DNA from: Neocallimastix lanati (nom. inval.)
Taxonomy: Eukaryota; Neocallimastigomycota; Neocallimastigomycetes; Neocallimastigales; Neocallimastigaceae
Direction: 5' to 3'
NCBI GenBank assembly: GCA_016946835.1
Contig: JACVTC010000002.1
Location: forward strand, 2,052,001-2,116,000
Length of the DNA: 64,000 bases
The translations under genes and the position numbers were made by a program. Below are positions 9,604-22,406 of the stretch, piece after piece (positions within the stretch are counted from its first letter, which is position 1; each line of letters begins with the position of its first letter). Below the pieces are notes generated by a model. That model had not been told where the DNA came from, ran no database searches, and saw nothing but the letters and a program-made list of their open reading frames with translations.

Positions 9604-11969
9604 TTATATATTTATATATTTATACAATATCTTACACTTAATTTTATTTGTTTTTAAATTCCAATGAACATTTTTCTTATTGCTTTTATTCTTTTTAATT
9701 TTCTTATCCTTCACTCTTTTCAAAATTTTGGACACACCTTCACTATCTTTTCTATTCTTATCATCTTTTAAAAGTAAAAATAGAGTTATAAAAAAAAATT
9801 TTATCAAAAATTAAAAAATATAATAAATATTATCAATTATTTGAATTTTTTTTTCTTTGAATAAATATGATAATTATTAAAATAATTATTTCTTACTATT
9901 TATTACAGTCTTTTTAACTTTTAAAATAGATGGCTTGTTGATAATATTTTCTTTAATTTTAAAGAAAATTATTATAAAATAATTATTAAATGAAAAATTT
10001 TATTTTTAATATATATTATTTAACATAACTATTATCATTTATGATAAAATACCCTTATTTTCATATCCAGTTAATATAATATCTGGTTCATCATATTCAG
10101 CATTAATTTTATTAAATTCATCATCATCACTTTCAGAAGTATTATCACCATTTTCTAATTTTTTACTTGCCATAGAATAAAATAATTCAGAAATATAATT
10201 CAATACTTCAATATTTGAAGGATTTGTAGTTGGTTCTTCAGTTAAATCAATAAGTTTACAATATAATTCTGGTACATCTACCGATTTGAAATATATACTT
10301 TTTTCTTTTAATAAATTTTTATCACTATTATTATTATTATTATTATTGCTATCTTCATCCATATTTTCTGATTTGTTAAATTTCTCATTTTCACTTTCAT
10401 CATCATTTTCATCATCATCTTCTTCTTCTTCTACATCTACATATTCATCATCATCTATATATTCATCATCATCATCATCACTAATTACTCCGTTATAATC
10501 TTTTGTTTAATTTTAAATTATTATTATTAAATATATTTTTAAGTAGTTATTAAATAATAATATAATAAATATTAATAAATTATTGATATTTTTTATAGGT
10601 CTTTTATTATAATAAAATATACTTTATTATCTTTATATTATAATTTAAAATTTACCTTGTTTTAATTGTTTATATAAATGTAAAAATATTTCTGAAGAAG
10701 CATGTTCAATTAATACATAGTCAAATGAAAATGTAACAATATCAATAAATGGTTCTAATAATTTTTGAAAGGCTTTTTTTGGAATCTTTTTATAATTATA
10801 TAATTATTATTGTTATTACGAATAATGCAATGTGATTTATATAAAAACTTATTATTTTCATTAAATATAAACTTACTGGCTTTTTAATAGCTTCTTCGAA
10901 AATTTCAAAGAATACTTTGCAAATATGATAATGAATTTCATGTGGAGTTTTATCATTTAAAAAACTTTAGTAATAATTATATTAAATTATAAAACAATTA
11001 ATATTACAATTTTTAAGTTGAAATTCAATATTAAATTATAAAATAATTAATATTATTATTTTTAAGTTGAAATTCAATATTAAATTATAAAATAATTAAT
11101 ACTATTATTTTATAATTTAATATTTAATATTGAATTTCAACTTAAAAATAATAATATTAATTATTTTATAATTTAATTTTAAATGAATTAATGTATTATA
11201 ATAAAATTTTTAGCTTAATAAATATAAAAATTACCTTAAAGGCCCGATATCATATAAATTTACATACTCTGATACATAACGTTTTCTCCAATTAACTTTT
11301 TCTAAAAATTTAAAAGTATAATAATGAATTCTTCTCATTAAAAAATAATATCTATCAATTCTGATTTGAAATTGAAATTTTTGAATTATATATATAGTAT
11401 TAGGAATTTCAAGTTAATTAAAATCATTGCAATCTTATATAAAATTTTATTATTATTTGTATAAATACCTTAAACGATCTATACCATTCCATTCTTGTAT
11501 TATAATTTTCCAAAAAGCTCTTAAAAAATTGAATACTACGTCATTTGGAATTTTTAATAATAATGTACCCAATTGATTTGCTAATTGTTGTTGAATTAAT
11601 TGTTTATCAGACATCCAGTAACCTTTATATATATTTTTTATTTTTTATTAAAATATAATTCATAGTATAAATTAATTTTATAAATTATATTATATTTCTT
11701 CTTTTTTTATATATATTTACAATAAAAGAGTCCCTTCCATAATTTTAATAATTCTAATTCGGTAATATCCTTTTTATGTGATAAAAATTTCGATAATTTT
11801 TTTAAAGCATTATCTCTTGTTTTCTTATCTTTTATAATTAATATAATAATTTATATAAATTATATGTCTAAATTAATAAATTTATATTTATTTTAAAAAG
11901 TCTTAATTTTTAAAATATACCAGCTGATGCTAATTTCTTTCCAAAATCAGTGTTACTTTTTTCTACCAT
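9604..11969 (-). CDS. RRP1: Ribosomal RNA processing protein RRP1 (Nop52 family), 9 exons
   Basis: Exons in coding order on the minus strand: 11969-11921, 11828-11721, 11622-11469, 11360-11235, 10964-10877, 10785-10656, 10499-10053, 9950-9897, 9764-9604. They sum to 1,317 nt, 438 aa, with consistent phases. The first 218 residues match the Nop52/RRP1 domain: [37 protein letters not shown] and [23 protein letters not shown]1 is a nucleolar factor needed for maturation of the large ribosomal subunit. Residues of about 219-250 are a run of Asp/Glu, typical of nucleolar proteins. The C-terminus is basic, with PSILKVKKT followed by [19 protein letters not shown] (416-420) fits the RVxF-type docking motif for protein phosphatase 1. 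Intron 4 contains a large inverted repeat. The last two exons are the least certain. Confidence 0.85.
11032..11175. repeat. Perfect 50-bp inverted repeat inside an RRP1 intron
   Basis: 11032-11081 and 11126-11175 are exact reverse complements over 50 nt. The 44-nt spacer holds a further 15-bp self-complementary pair (11081-11095 with 11105-11119). A partial direct copy of the arm precedes it, repeating with a 49-bp period from about 11012. It would fold into a long hairpin in the pre-mRNA. Confidence 0.92.
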
Positions 11970-13080
11970 TTTATATTAAATCGAACAATGTTGAATAAAA
12001 TATTAATTAAATTTTCTGTTTTTTGCGAAGAAAAAATTTTTTAAAAAAAAAAAAGAAATATAAATAACAATATGAGATTGAAATGTGATTGGTTAAAATT
12101 GTATTAAATATGTTTAAAATTATTTTTTAAAAAAATTAAAATTTATCTATTTAAATTAAAATTCAATATTAAATTTTAATATATTTAATATATTATATTT
12201 TTGAATTTCATTTATTTAATTATTTTTTTATCTGGAAATATTAAAAATAAAATAAAAATTAAATAAAAATATAATAAAAATATATTTATATAGAAAAATG
12301 ATTTAATTAAATCTATAAACTTTAAACATTTTAAAAATTTTACCTTCAATAAATATTCGAATTATTAATATTATATAACTAGTATTAAATATTAAATATA
12401 TTTATATTATTTAAATATTTAAATGATGATTATAAATATTTAAATAATATAAATATATTTAATATTTAAGATTCTTCATTTAATATTTTTATCTTCATTT
12501 TGATAATTAAATACATAGTTACATATTTATATTTATTTAAGCAAAGAATTAATAATAATTATAAAATATATTCTTATAATTTAATTTTTTAAAAAATAAA
12601 ATTTCAATTATAATTATGTTTATATTCTTATTTATTTATTTGATTATTTATTTATTTATTTATTATTTATTTATTTATTTGATTATTTATTTATTTATTT
12701 ATTATTTATTTATTATTTATTTATTATTTATTTATTTATTTATTACTTTAAAAATGCATCTTTTATGTAATAAAAAAAATGAAAACTTGGCAAAATATAA
12801 CAATCCCTATTATTATGTCTATTCATGGGCACAAGTTATTTATGAATTAGATTTTGCTCTAGTTATTTTTTTCTTAAACGGAAATAAACTTTATTTAATA
12901 ATACTTTTTAAAATAAATTAAATTACATGAAAATAAAATAAATGAAAATAAATATTAAAATAAATTAAATTACATGAAAATAAAATAAATGAAAATAAAT
13001 TAAATTAAATGAAAATAAAATGAATAAAAATAAAATACACGAAAGTAAAATATATGAAATTTTTTACATAATGTTAAGAA
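11970..13080. other. Intergenic 5' of RRP1
   Basis: Contains the 37-bp inverted repeat at 12385-12469, a TTTA/TTATTTA low-complexity stretch (about 12620-12745), and tandem AAATTACATGAAAATAAAAT units at about 12920-13020. No gene is supported. Confidence 0.6.
12385..12469. repeat. Perfect 37-bp inverted repeat, 11-nt loop
   Basis: 12385-12421 and 12433-12469 are exact reverse complements composed only of A and T. The loop is AATGATGATTA. Confidence 0.93.
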
Positions 13081-13119
13081 ATTACATTGTGAGTTTCCAG
13101 AACGAAACGGCCTCTAACT

Positions 13120-13395
13120 CTTATCATTCATCAACGATAACCCCATATGGATAAAAATTACCACTCGAATCTTCGAATCTGTTACAGAATTTCTTCTTTT
13201 GACAACAATAGATCTAATGGTATACAAATTGATCATAGAGTTAAAATCACTAATTATAATAGGCATAAAATAAGTAAAGAATTCCGCAAGCCCAACAAAA
13301 TAAGAAATCGGGAAAGAAGACTTTCTTGAAAGTGATTGAAAGATATTATTAATTAGGCGTCATCTTTCCCCGAACCAGTCTTTAAAATTTCATAC
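13120..13395. repeat. Dispersed repeat family, copy 1
   Basis: A locally less A+T-rich block that shares long stretches with 40950-41178 and 60947-61092. Common cores are CAGAATTTCTTCTTTTGACA, ATTGATCATAG, AAAATCACTAATTA and AATAGGCATAA. The end TTTCATACTC is shared with copy 2, and TTCATCAACGATAA resembles copy 3. On the minus strand a short frame MPIIISDFNSMINLYTIR is similar in copies 1 and 2, so it may derive from coding DNA. No terminal repeats or target duplications were identified. Confidence 0.7.
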
Positions 13396-13399
13396 TCTA

Positions 13400-13751
13400 T
13401 TTCTATATATATATGTATATTTTAAATTTATTAATATTTATTTAACAAGAATATGAATTATTATAATTATTCATGACATCCAGAATAAATATTCCTTTAT
13501 ACCAGATATTAAATATGAATCTCTAATACCTTTTTCTTTCTATTCTGCTGAAAAATATTAATAAATTTATTTTTATTTCTATATATATATGTATATTTTA
13601 AATTTATTAATATTTATTTAACAAGAATATGAATTATTATAATTATTCATGACATCCAGAATAAATATTCCTTTATACCAGATATTAAATATGAATCTCT
13701 AATACCTTTTTCTTTCTATTATGCTGAAAAATATTAATAAATTTATTTTTT
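13400..13751. repeat. Tandem duplication of 176 bp
   Basis: Two adjacent copies (13400-13575 and 13576-13751) are nearly identical. The one difference I noticed is TATTCTGCTG against TATTATGCTG, which points to a recent duplication. It directly follows dispersed-repeat copy 1. Confidence 0.9.
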
Positions 13752-14445
13752 AAAATGGTCTATTGATTTTTAATAAATTTAATATTTATTAAAATATATT
13801 AAATATATTATATATGAAATTTTATTAGTAACTGAAATTTCATTAATATTTCAAATCACTTAAACAAATATTTAATATACTTCAGTAAATATGGGAATTA
13901 ATTAATAAATCAAATCCCGAATAAAATTCACTTAAATTTTTATACTCTACAATGTAAATAATTGTTTTTGTTTAATACTAATCTAATCATTTAAATTATT
14001 TCCACTGAATAGATATTCGATAGATCTTTCTCATTTATAATATATCTTATATGATCTTCTATTTTATGTATATAAATCTTTATTATCATTGCCATTGCTG
14101 CAATTTTTGACCAATTTCGATAATTGAATGTGATTAAGTTCTAAATTTTCCATTGTATCTTTTGTACTCGATATACGGCTATTTAATTTAACATTTAAAT
14201 AATATATATATATATATATATATACTTTTTTTTTTATTTATTTATTTTCTTTTTTGATTTTTAGATATACAAAAGTGATAATTATTTAAATATTAATATA
14301 TTTATTCATTTTTATTAACTTTTAAAACATAAATATTTTTTCTATGTGAATTAAAATAGTATAATCTTTGTTTAAAAGTATATAATATATATTTATTTTT
14401 ATATATTTTTATTTATTATTTATTTATTTAATATATATATTTATT

Positions 14446-14646
14446 ATTTAATAATAAATAATAAATAATAAATAATAAATAATAAATAATAAATAATAAA
14501 TAATAAATAATAAATAATAAATAATAATATATAATAAATAATAAATAATATATAATAAATAATAAATAATAAATAATAAATAATAAATAATAAATAATAA
14601 ATAATAAATAATAAATAATAAATAATAAATAATAAATAATAAATAA
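14446..14646. repeat. (AATAAAT)n heptamer satellite
   Basis: About 28 tandem copies of AATAAAT with a few ATATAAT interruptions. In all minus frames it gives periodic FIIYYLL-type peptides that are not genes. Confidence 0.9.
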
Positions 14647-14974
14647 ATGGAAATAATATTCCACTTTTTGTTTTTCTGGTGTTTTATTATCTCTAGCACA
14701 TTATATATTTATATTCCTATTTCTCTATTGTCTCCGTAAATCTATTAAATTATAAATCTTGAAACGAAGAATAGAATATCAGTTTAAATGAATAAATGAA
14801 ATAATTATAATTTATTAATAATCAATAAAATAAATTTTAATTTTTTGGTAAGAACTGGTATGTCCATTTTCAAGTATTATGGCTGTGTAATTAAAAATTT
14901 ATGTTAGAGGAGTCCCATATATATTATATATTGCCTCAGAATTGTTCATACGGTATTTTAATTTTTTTAATATA

Positions 14975-15029
<55 letters not shown>

Positions 15030-15535
15030 ATTTTATTTTAATTTTTTAAATTTTATGTGATTTTATAATTAAAAATTATTTATTTATATATTTGAAATAC
15101 TTTCTTTAAATAAAATTTGACCAACCAATATTCTTTTTTTTTTTTTTTTTTTTTTCATTATTTTATTTTATTTTATTCTTATTACTTTTTATTATTTTAT
15201 TTTAAGTTTAATTATAATATAATATAAAAAAAATAAAAGTTATTTAATTATTATTAATATTATATTTTAATATGAATATAATAAGAAAATAAATAAATAA
15301 CTATATTATTTTGGACTAAAACATTAACTAATTTTCTTTAAAAAATAAATTCAACATAAGTGTACTTTTATATACACATGTTGCTTTTTTATTCAGTACT
15401 TTATAAATATATTATTTTTAATTATAATATTCCACATAAGTGATAAGTTTTAGTCATTAATTTTTCATGAAATAAATTAAAATGTAATAAAAAAAATTAA
15501 ATCTATAATTACATATATATATATATATATTATAT

Positions 15536-15613
15536 TTATTTTATTTTATTTTATTTTATTTTATTTTATTTTATTTTATTTTATTTTATTTTATTTTATT
15601 TTATTTTATTTTA
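15536..15613. repeat. (TTTTA)n microsatellite
   Basis: About 15 uninterrupted units of the pentamer, just downstream of the RING pseudogene's 3' end. Confidence 0.9.
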
Positions 15614-15677
15614 ATATCACAAAAATTTAATAAAAATTAACAAAATATTTATACGAAATAAGATGTTAATAGTTATA

Positions 15678-15713
<36 letters not shown>

Positions 15714-15783
15714 AAAACAAATAATAATTAAAAATATTATTTTTATTTCATTTTTATTATTATTGTTATTTGTTTTTTTCAAA

Positions 15784-18493
15784 TTATAGAAGTGTAACAA
15801 CATCCTCGCCGCATGAAGGACATTTAATTATTGTCTTGGGAGTAAGTTTTTCTATATTAGAATTGGAAACTCTTAAAGATGATTGTAAGCATTCATCGTG
15901 GATGTAATGACCACAACTTAAATGTATTATTTTATTTGAGTCATTATTATTATAAAAGATTTCACCTTTAGAAGATTCATAACCACATATATCAGAAGAA
16001 ATTAATGCACATTTTCTTTCTATTTGAATTTGAATCTTAGGAACTAAATTTGTAATTTTTTCTGATAAAGATTTTAAAAATATTAAATGTGTGGTTTGCT
16101 CTTGATTTTTTTCTTTAGTTTTAATTATCTTATCAATTTCATATATAATTTCTTTAGAATTATTAAGTTTCAGTTTTAACATTTCATCATAATCTTCTTC
16201 TTTTTCATTTAATATGTGTTTATGTAACTCAATGTTTTTCGTATTTCTTTTTTCATTATTATTTGTTTTAGTTTTAAGTTTCTTTATTAGCAATTCTATT
16301 TTGTTGTTCATTTTTTTTATTTCATCATTCTTTTTATCTATTTCAAATTTAAATAATTCAATCTTCTTATTTCCTTTTCTCTTTAAAGAATTAATTTCGT
16401 CAATATAAGCATTAATCTTTACTTAAAATTCATTATTCATTTCTAATAAAATTTTATTATTTTATCTTTTATTCTAATTTTTTCCTCATTACTATTTATC
16501 TTCTCTTTTATCTCTTTCATTTCTTTTTATTCCTTCTTTTTTCTATTCTCTAATTTTTTAATTTCAATTGATTGTTTATTAATAATTTCTTTAAGTTCTT
16601 TTTTTTTTCATTTTCATGTTTTTCTTCTAATTTTTCAATATCAATATTATGATTTATTTTGGAATCTTCTAATTCTTTTTCAGTATTTCTATATTTTTGT
16701 TTGAAACTTATATTTTTTTGTTTCAGTCTTTCTTTTTTTTGACTTAAATTTTCATTTTCTATTTGTAACTCTTCAATTTTACTAGCTTTAATATTATTAA
16801 TATTTTCTTTGTAATCTTCTAACTTTTTTCAGCATTTTCACATTTTTGTTTTAAATTTTCATTATCTTGCCTTAAATTTTTATTATCTTGTTGTAACTCT
16901 TCAATTTTACTAACTTTGTTATTATTAGCTTCTTTAAGTTCTTTTACTTCTTTTTCATGTTCTTTCTTTATTTGTTTAATATCAGTACTATGTTTATTAT
17001 TAATATTTTCTTTGTAATCTTTTAACACTTTTTCAGCATTTTTACATTTTTGTTTTAAATTTTCATTATTTTGTTTTAAATTTTTATTATCTTGTTGTAA
17101 TTCTTCAATTTCAATAGCTTGACTATTATTATTTTCTTCAAGTCCTTTCATTTCTTTTTCATATTCTTCTTTTAATTGTTCAATATTAATATTATGTTTA
17201 TTATAAATATTTTTCTTCATAATCTTTTAAGTCTTTTAAAGTATTTTCACATTTTTATTTTAAATTTTCATTTTCTCTTATTAAATATTTAGTATTTTGT
17301 TGTAAATTTTCAATTTTTTGTTTTAAAAATACTTTATCATGTTGCGAGTCTTTAGATTCATTAAATAGATTATTATTAACTTCTTTAAGACCGTTTATTT
17401 CTTTTTCATGCTCTTTCTTTATTTGTTCAATATCAGTACTATATTTATTATTAATATTTTTTTTGTAATCTTCTAGTTCTTTTTCAGAATTTTTACATTT
17501 TTGTTTTATATTTTTATTATTTTGTTTTAAATTTTTATTATCTTGTTGTAATTTTGCAATTTTACTAGCTTTGTTATTACTAGCTTCTTTAAGATCTTTT
17601 ACTTCTTTTTCATGTTCTTTCTTTATTTGTTCAATATCAGTATTATGTTTATTATTAATATTTTCTTAGTATTCTTTTAACTCTTTCACAGTATTTTCAC
17701 ATTTTTGTTTTAAACTTTTATATGTTTTATCTAAATTTTCATTTTCATTTCTAAAATTATTATTATCCTGTTGGGACTCATCTAATTCAATATATATATT
17801 AATATAAGCTTTTTTAAGGTTTTTTTATCTTCTTCATGTTTAATATTAATATTTTTTTTGTAATCTTCAAAGTCTTTTTCAGCATTCTCACATTTTTGTT
17901 CTAAAATTTTATTATCATGTTGTAACTCTTCAATTTTACTAGCCTTGTTATTATTAGCTTCTTTAGGTTCTTTTACTTCTTTTTGATGTTCCTCCTTTAT
18001 TTGTTCAATATTTATGATATATTTATTATTGATATCTTTTCATTGTTCCTTTTTTTTCTTTACCTCTTCAATTTCTTGTGTTAATTTATTTACAAGATCA
18101 TCTTTACTTTTATTTTCTTCTATATAATAATCTAGATTATTCTTTATTATTTCATCTTGACCGCTTAATTCTTCGTTTCTATTAATCAATTTTATAATTA
18201 TATTATTTATAAAATTTGATTTTTCTTTAATATTATTAGAAGATAAAATATTTTCTTTCTCGCTTTCATTAAATTGAGATGGTAGCTTCGAAATAATATG
18301 ATTAAACTAGTTTAAAATTTCATTATTTTTTAAAATATTAATATTTTTTTCATTTGTAGGTTCTCTATTTTTTTTGTAGATCAATAGAATTATTATCTGA
18401 TGGAGTTATTGTATATGTTTCATTTTGACCTGTAAAAATATCACTACCAACAAGTTCAAATGAAAGAAATAATGATTCATTTGAATCATTCAT
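15784..18493 (-). pseudogene. Decayed coiled-coil RING finger protein
   Basis: A minus-strand reading starts at ATG 18493 (MNDSNESLFLSFELVGSDIF) and runs about 900 codons with several stops and frame changes. Examples are a TAG near 18310 and a lysine codon turned to TAA near 17666. The middle, about 16600-18050, is a coiled coil built from tandem units of about 65 codons, each like IKKEHEKEVKELKEANNNK then KIEELQQDNKNLKQ then KCENAEK. The intact end (16311-15784) carries a C-terminal RING-like zinc finger: HLSCGHYIHDECL ... KCPSCGEDVVTLL. The original protein was probably a coiled-coil E3 ubiquitin ligase, inferred from the RING. Homopolymer sequencing errors could account for some frame changes but not for the substitution stops. 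The C-terminal part could in principle still be expressed. Confidence 0.7.
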
Positions 18494-18675
18494 TTTTATA
18501 TATAAAATTATTATTAAAATTAATGAAAAAAAATTTTTTTGACTTGTTCAAAAAATTAATAATTTTTTATTATGAAAATGAAATTTTAAATAATAAATAA
18601 ACAAAATACATATATAGAACAAAAGAAAATAAAACTAATAAGCATAATTTATATATACATATATATATAAATTAG

Positions 18676-18709
<34 letters not shown>

Positions 18710-18762
18710 GAACAAAAAATTAATATTTAATATTTAATATATAATATAAACTACGTCCATTT

Positions 18763-18795
<33 letters not shown>

Positions 18796-19142
18796 ATTGT
18801 TTGAAATTTATAATATATCTTTAACCAATAGATTATCAATTTTTTAAATACATTTAATTTAATTATATATTATAATATACTGATGTATGAATTAAATTTC
18901 ATATAAAATTTTTACATAGTAAAAAAAATTTTTTCTTAAAATTTCATTAATGTCTAATTATCAAAATTAACATATATATATAATAAAAAAAATTTTATAT
19001 TATTCAGGATATTTTAAATCTTTTTTTTTATTTATTTGTTTTTAACTCTTGTTATTATTGTTATTAATAAATAAATTTTAATTAAATTTAATTAAATGTT
19101 GGAAATTTCAATCAGTATTATTTGATCATACATAATATAAAT
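18494..19142. other. Intergenic, A+T-rich
   Basis: Holds long A tracts at about 18676-18707 and 18769-18794. No gene seen. Confidence 0.6.
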
Positions 19143-19580
19143 CTATAGTAATATAATTGATAAATCCTTAGCAATGGAATTAGTAGTGTTGATGAACTTT
19201 TCAACTATACAACTTACTGAAAGTTCTTCATTTCCCAATTCCTCACAAAAAATATCAAATTTATTGTGATCACAAATTTTATTCTTAACTTCAAGACATT
19301 TATATTTATCCCACCTAACAAATATTTTTGGTAACAAAAATTATTCATTGGTGATTTTCCTGCAATAAAATAAGAGCAGTTTATGACCCATTCTTTTCTA
19401 GAAATATTTGCAGTCAGGTAGTGTTACTTTTCACTGACATCTATCTTCCTTAGTACCATTACCTGTTTCTTGAAAATATAGTAATAATGATTTGAAAATG
19501 GTGTTGAATTACTCAATGCTATCTCTTTACACAAAAATCCATTCATTGGTATTCCAACTAAGAAAAAGTGAAAACTTTTT
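19143..19580 (-). pseudogene. Relic of an unrecognised protein
   Basis: Minus-strand fragments in at least two frames: FLVGIPMNGFLCKEIALSNS near the 5' side, YLTANISRKEWVINC after a TGA, and a final open stretch of 64 codons containing FVRWDKYKCLEVKNKICDHN and ending at 19143. Composition is clearly less A+T-biased than the flanks and Cys residues recur, so it was coding. The family is not recognised. The frame breaks indicate decay, unless unseen introns separate the pieces. Confidence 0.4.
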
Positions 19581-19892
19581 ATTGTTAGAATATAGTGCGT
19601 AATTTAATATTAATAATAATTTATTTTTTTTTAAATAATTTTAATTATAATTATTAATTTTATTGTTTAAATGTTTATATAAAATAAATATATGATTATT
19701 CTTTACAAAACATATATGTATTTAATATATATTTTTTATTTTTTTTTAATTTCTCCTATAAATACTTTTTATAAATCAATCTTGATGATTTATTAATTTA
19801 TTTATATTATTTAAAAATTAAAAATTTTTTTATATTTTTATATTTTAATAATTGATATAGACTTAAATGTTAATTTTTTAATTAATTTAAAA

Positions 19893-19930
<38 letters not shown>

Positions 19931-20856
19931 GCAATAAATAATGAACAATATATATCAAATTTTAGTTGTGAAATAAATAATTGTATTTAATTTTAATTAT
20001 AAAAATATATAATATATTATTTTGAATTAATATATATTAAAATTTATAATTTTGGTAAAAAAAAATTTTTTTGTTAATAAAAATAATTATTAATTAGAAT
20101 ATTAGAATTAATTAATAAAAAATTAATATTTTATTTAAAAGTTATTTTAATTAAATTATTAATTTTTAGTATTTATAATAAATTAAATATAATATTTATT
20201 ATATTTATTATAATTTATTATATATCAATTATATATAAATATAAATTTTAAACAACATAGAAGTTTAAAATTTTAATAAATAAATTAATAAATTAATAAA
20301 TAAAATTAATTAATTATAATTTTAATAAATAATAGTCAAATTAAGGTTTTTTTATTTTTATTATACTTTTTATATTTTATTTTAAAAAAATATATATATT
20401 TTTTTAAGAATGAAATATTTAAATAATATTTTTTTTTAAGAATGAAATATTTAAAAGTTTTAAAAAAAAATTTTTTTTTATCTTCATGTTTATTAATTTT
20501 ATAGTATAGATATATAAATTTTTAATATAAATATTTAATATTATTTTTATTATACATTTTAATAGAAAACTTTTGTTTTATAGTATAAAAGTTATTAATA
20601 AAAATATTTAATAAAAATTTCGTTTTATAGCATTCATAAAATTAGTAATATAGATATAAAGTTATAAAAATATACAGATAATAATAATAAAATAATTATT
20701 TAGAAATATTTAATAATAAATATATAATTTAATATTTTTTAAATTTTTAAAAAATATTAAACTTTAAACAATTATGGATTCTTAATTATTAATAATAATT
20801 GAGACAGAATTCTGAAAATCTTTTTCATTTGATTATTGCACTGTTAATTATTACAA
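19581..20856. other. Intergenic, very A+T-rich
   Basis: Includes a run of about 37 A at 19893-19929 and several TTTTT/AAAAA stretches. No coding signal, tRNA or ordered repeat found. Confidence 0.6.
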
Positions 20857-21903
20857 ATCATTATTTATTTTGTTTAAATAAATTAAACATTTAAATAATA
20901 ATTCAACAATATCATTTCTAGGTCTTCCATTATCAATTAATTTGAATTCAATACTTTTATATTTTTCAATTATAAAATACTGATTTCATTCTTTCTTAAT
21001 TATTATTTTTTTTCCAAATTCCTACACTTTTCCTTTTGTAATGTAATCATTATATGATAAAGATTCTTCTTGTTTTAATGCATGTATTAATTTATAAAAG
21101 GAAAGGTTTTTTGAAAATAAATTATTTAAATAATTATTGAATTAATCTGATACATTTTTTTTAAAAATATTCTAAAAATTTCAAAAATTGGTTATTATAC
21201 CATAAATATCAATAATATATTTAGGATTTACAAAAGGTAAGTTCAAAATCACTTTATACGCATATCTGTCTCATTAGATATGCGTATAAAGTATTTAAAT
21301 CTTTAATATAAGTTCTAGTAATGAATATTTGATAACTAACTTTAGGTTGAATATAAAAAGTACAATCTTCAAATATATCTTCATTTCATAAATAATTTTG
21401 TTTAGAATTTGGATTTTTGATTATCATGAATTCACTTTTCTTACTGTTTTATAATATTTTGATTCATCAGAAATTTCATCAAACTCTGTTACATCAGGAG
21501 GTAGTTGTTTATATATATTTCTTGTTATTTGGAATTTATTTTCATTATATTCATATTATATAAATTCCATTTCTTGTGAAACTTCATTAAATATATGTTT
21601 AGGTTTTATACTCAAAGGAATTGAACTTTTTCATCCTTAATTTTATACTTTGTAATCGATAGAAATGATTCAAATTCTTTTTCAAAATGATTATATAAAT
21701 TTTCATATTTTAAAATTTCTTTCTTATCGTTTAAAATAATTAAAGATTAACGTTTATTAAGGGTTTTATATTCAGTACATATATATACTTTAAAGTTATC
21801 CTTTTTTTTTTAATAAAAAATTAAATTTATATTTTTTGTTTATATTAATTTGTTCTTTTCTTCGATTAGTTTCACTTATTTCAATATTTATATTTTCTTC
21901 CAT
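20857..21903 (-). pseudogene. MULE-like transposase relic
   Basis: From ATG 21903 the minus strand reads MEENINIEISETNRRKEQIN, then in changing frames a zinc-finger-like start, a block NEDIFEDCTFYIQPKVSYQI with FITRTYIKDLN, and a C-terminal region FYKLIHALKQEE. The D-x-TF-x-x-x-PK block resembles the first catalytic Asp region of Mutator-like (MULE) DDE transposases. There are many stops and frameshifts, and the segment that should follow the first block is shortened and replaced by a 16-bp inverted repeat at 21252-21291. The assignment rests on motif resemblance only. Confidence 0.5.
21252..21291. repeat. 16-bp perfect inverted repeat, 8-nt loop
   Basis: CTTTATACGCATATCT (21252-21267) is exactly complementary to 21276-21291 around GTCTCATT. 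It lies inside the transposase relic at a point where coding sequence is missing. Confidence 0.93.
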
Positions 21904-22406
21904 TTATAATAAAATATTTTAATTTAATATTTAAAAAAATATATTTTAATATACATATGGTTTAAAATCTTTCAAATAAATATTTTATTTTATAATTTTT
22001 AATAAAAAACAAAATATTTTACTTTATTATTTGTTATTAATTTATTATTTATTTTAATTATTTATTATGAATAGATTAGTTATCATTATTTAGTTTTTTT
22101 TTTTTTTATTTAAATCAATTTTTAATATATTAAATAATATAAAAATTATTTTATATAATATATATTTTTAAAATAATTCATTTACCCTTCAAAAAAGTTT
22201 GAAATTACCACATACCACATATATATACAAGGAAATAAATGAAATATCATTAATATTAACCAAGTATTTATTTTTATTATATAAACAAACAAGTGGTTAT
22301 CAAAAATTATATTGCATATGTATTAATCATTTTTCTTAAAAAAAATTTTTTTATAATACTTTATATAATATTAAATATATTATTTTTATTGTAATTTATT
22401 AATAAA
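21904..22406. other. Flank left of the retrotransposon nest
   Basis: A+T-rich. The last five bases (22402-22406, ATAAA) are the left target-site duplication of the Copia element. Nothing else identified. Confidence 0.6.

Larger units (their letters stand above)
13752..15783. other. Intergenic with microsatellites
   Basis: About 2 kb with no convincing gene. It contains the heptamer and pentamer arrays listed separately, a run of about 48 A (14981-15028) and a T tract near 15136-15156. Short less A+T-rich patches (13970-14170, 14660-14960) show no open frame or recognisable similarity. Confidence 0.6.

Noticed and set aside
10286-10498. Plus-strand Ser-rich frame
   Set aside because: Antisense shadow of the acidic region of RRP1.
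12616-12921. Plus-strand open frame of 101 codons
   Set aside because: First half is a TTTATTTA repeat giving Tyr/Leu/Ile periodicity; the rest is short, without homology or splice context.
13147-13329. Short plus-strand frame
   Set aside because: Lies in the dispersed repeat and is not shared by copy 2.
14428-14699. Two overlapping minus-strand open frames
   Set aside because: Pure AATAAAT satellite translation.
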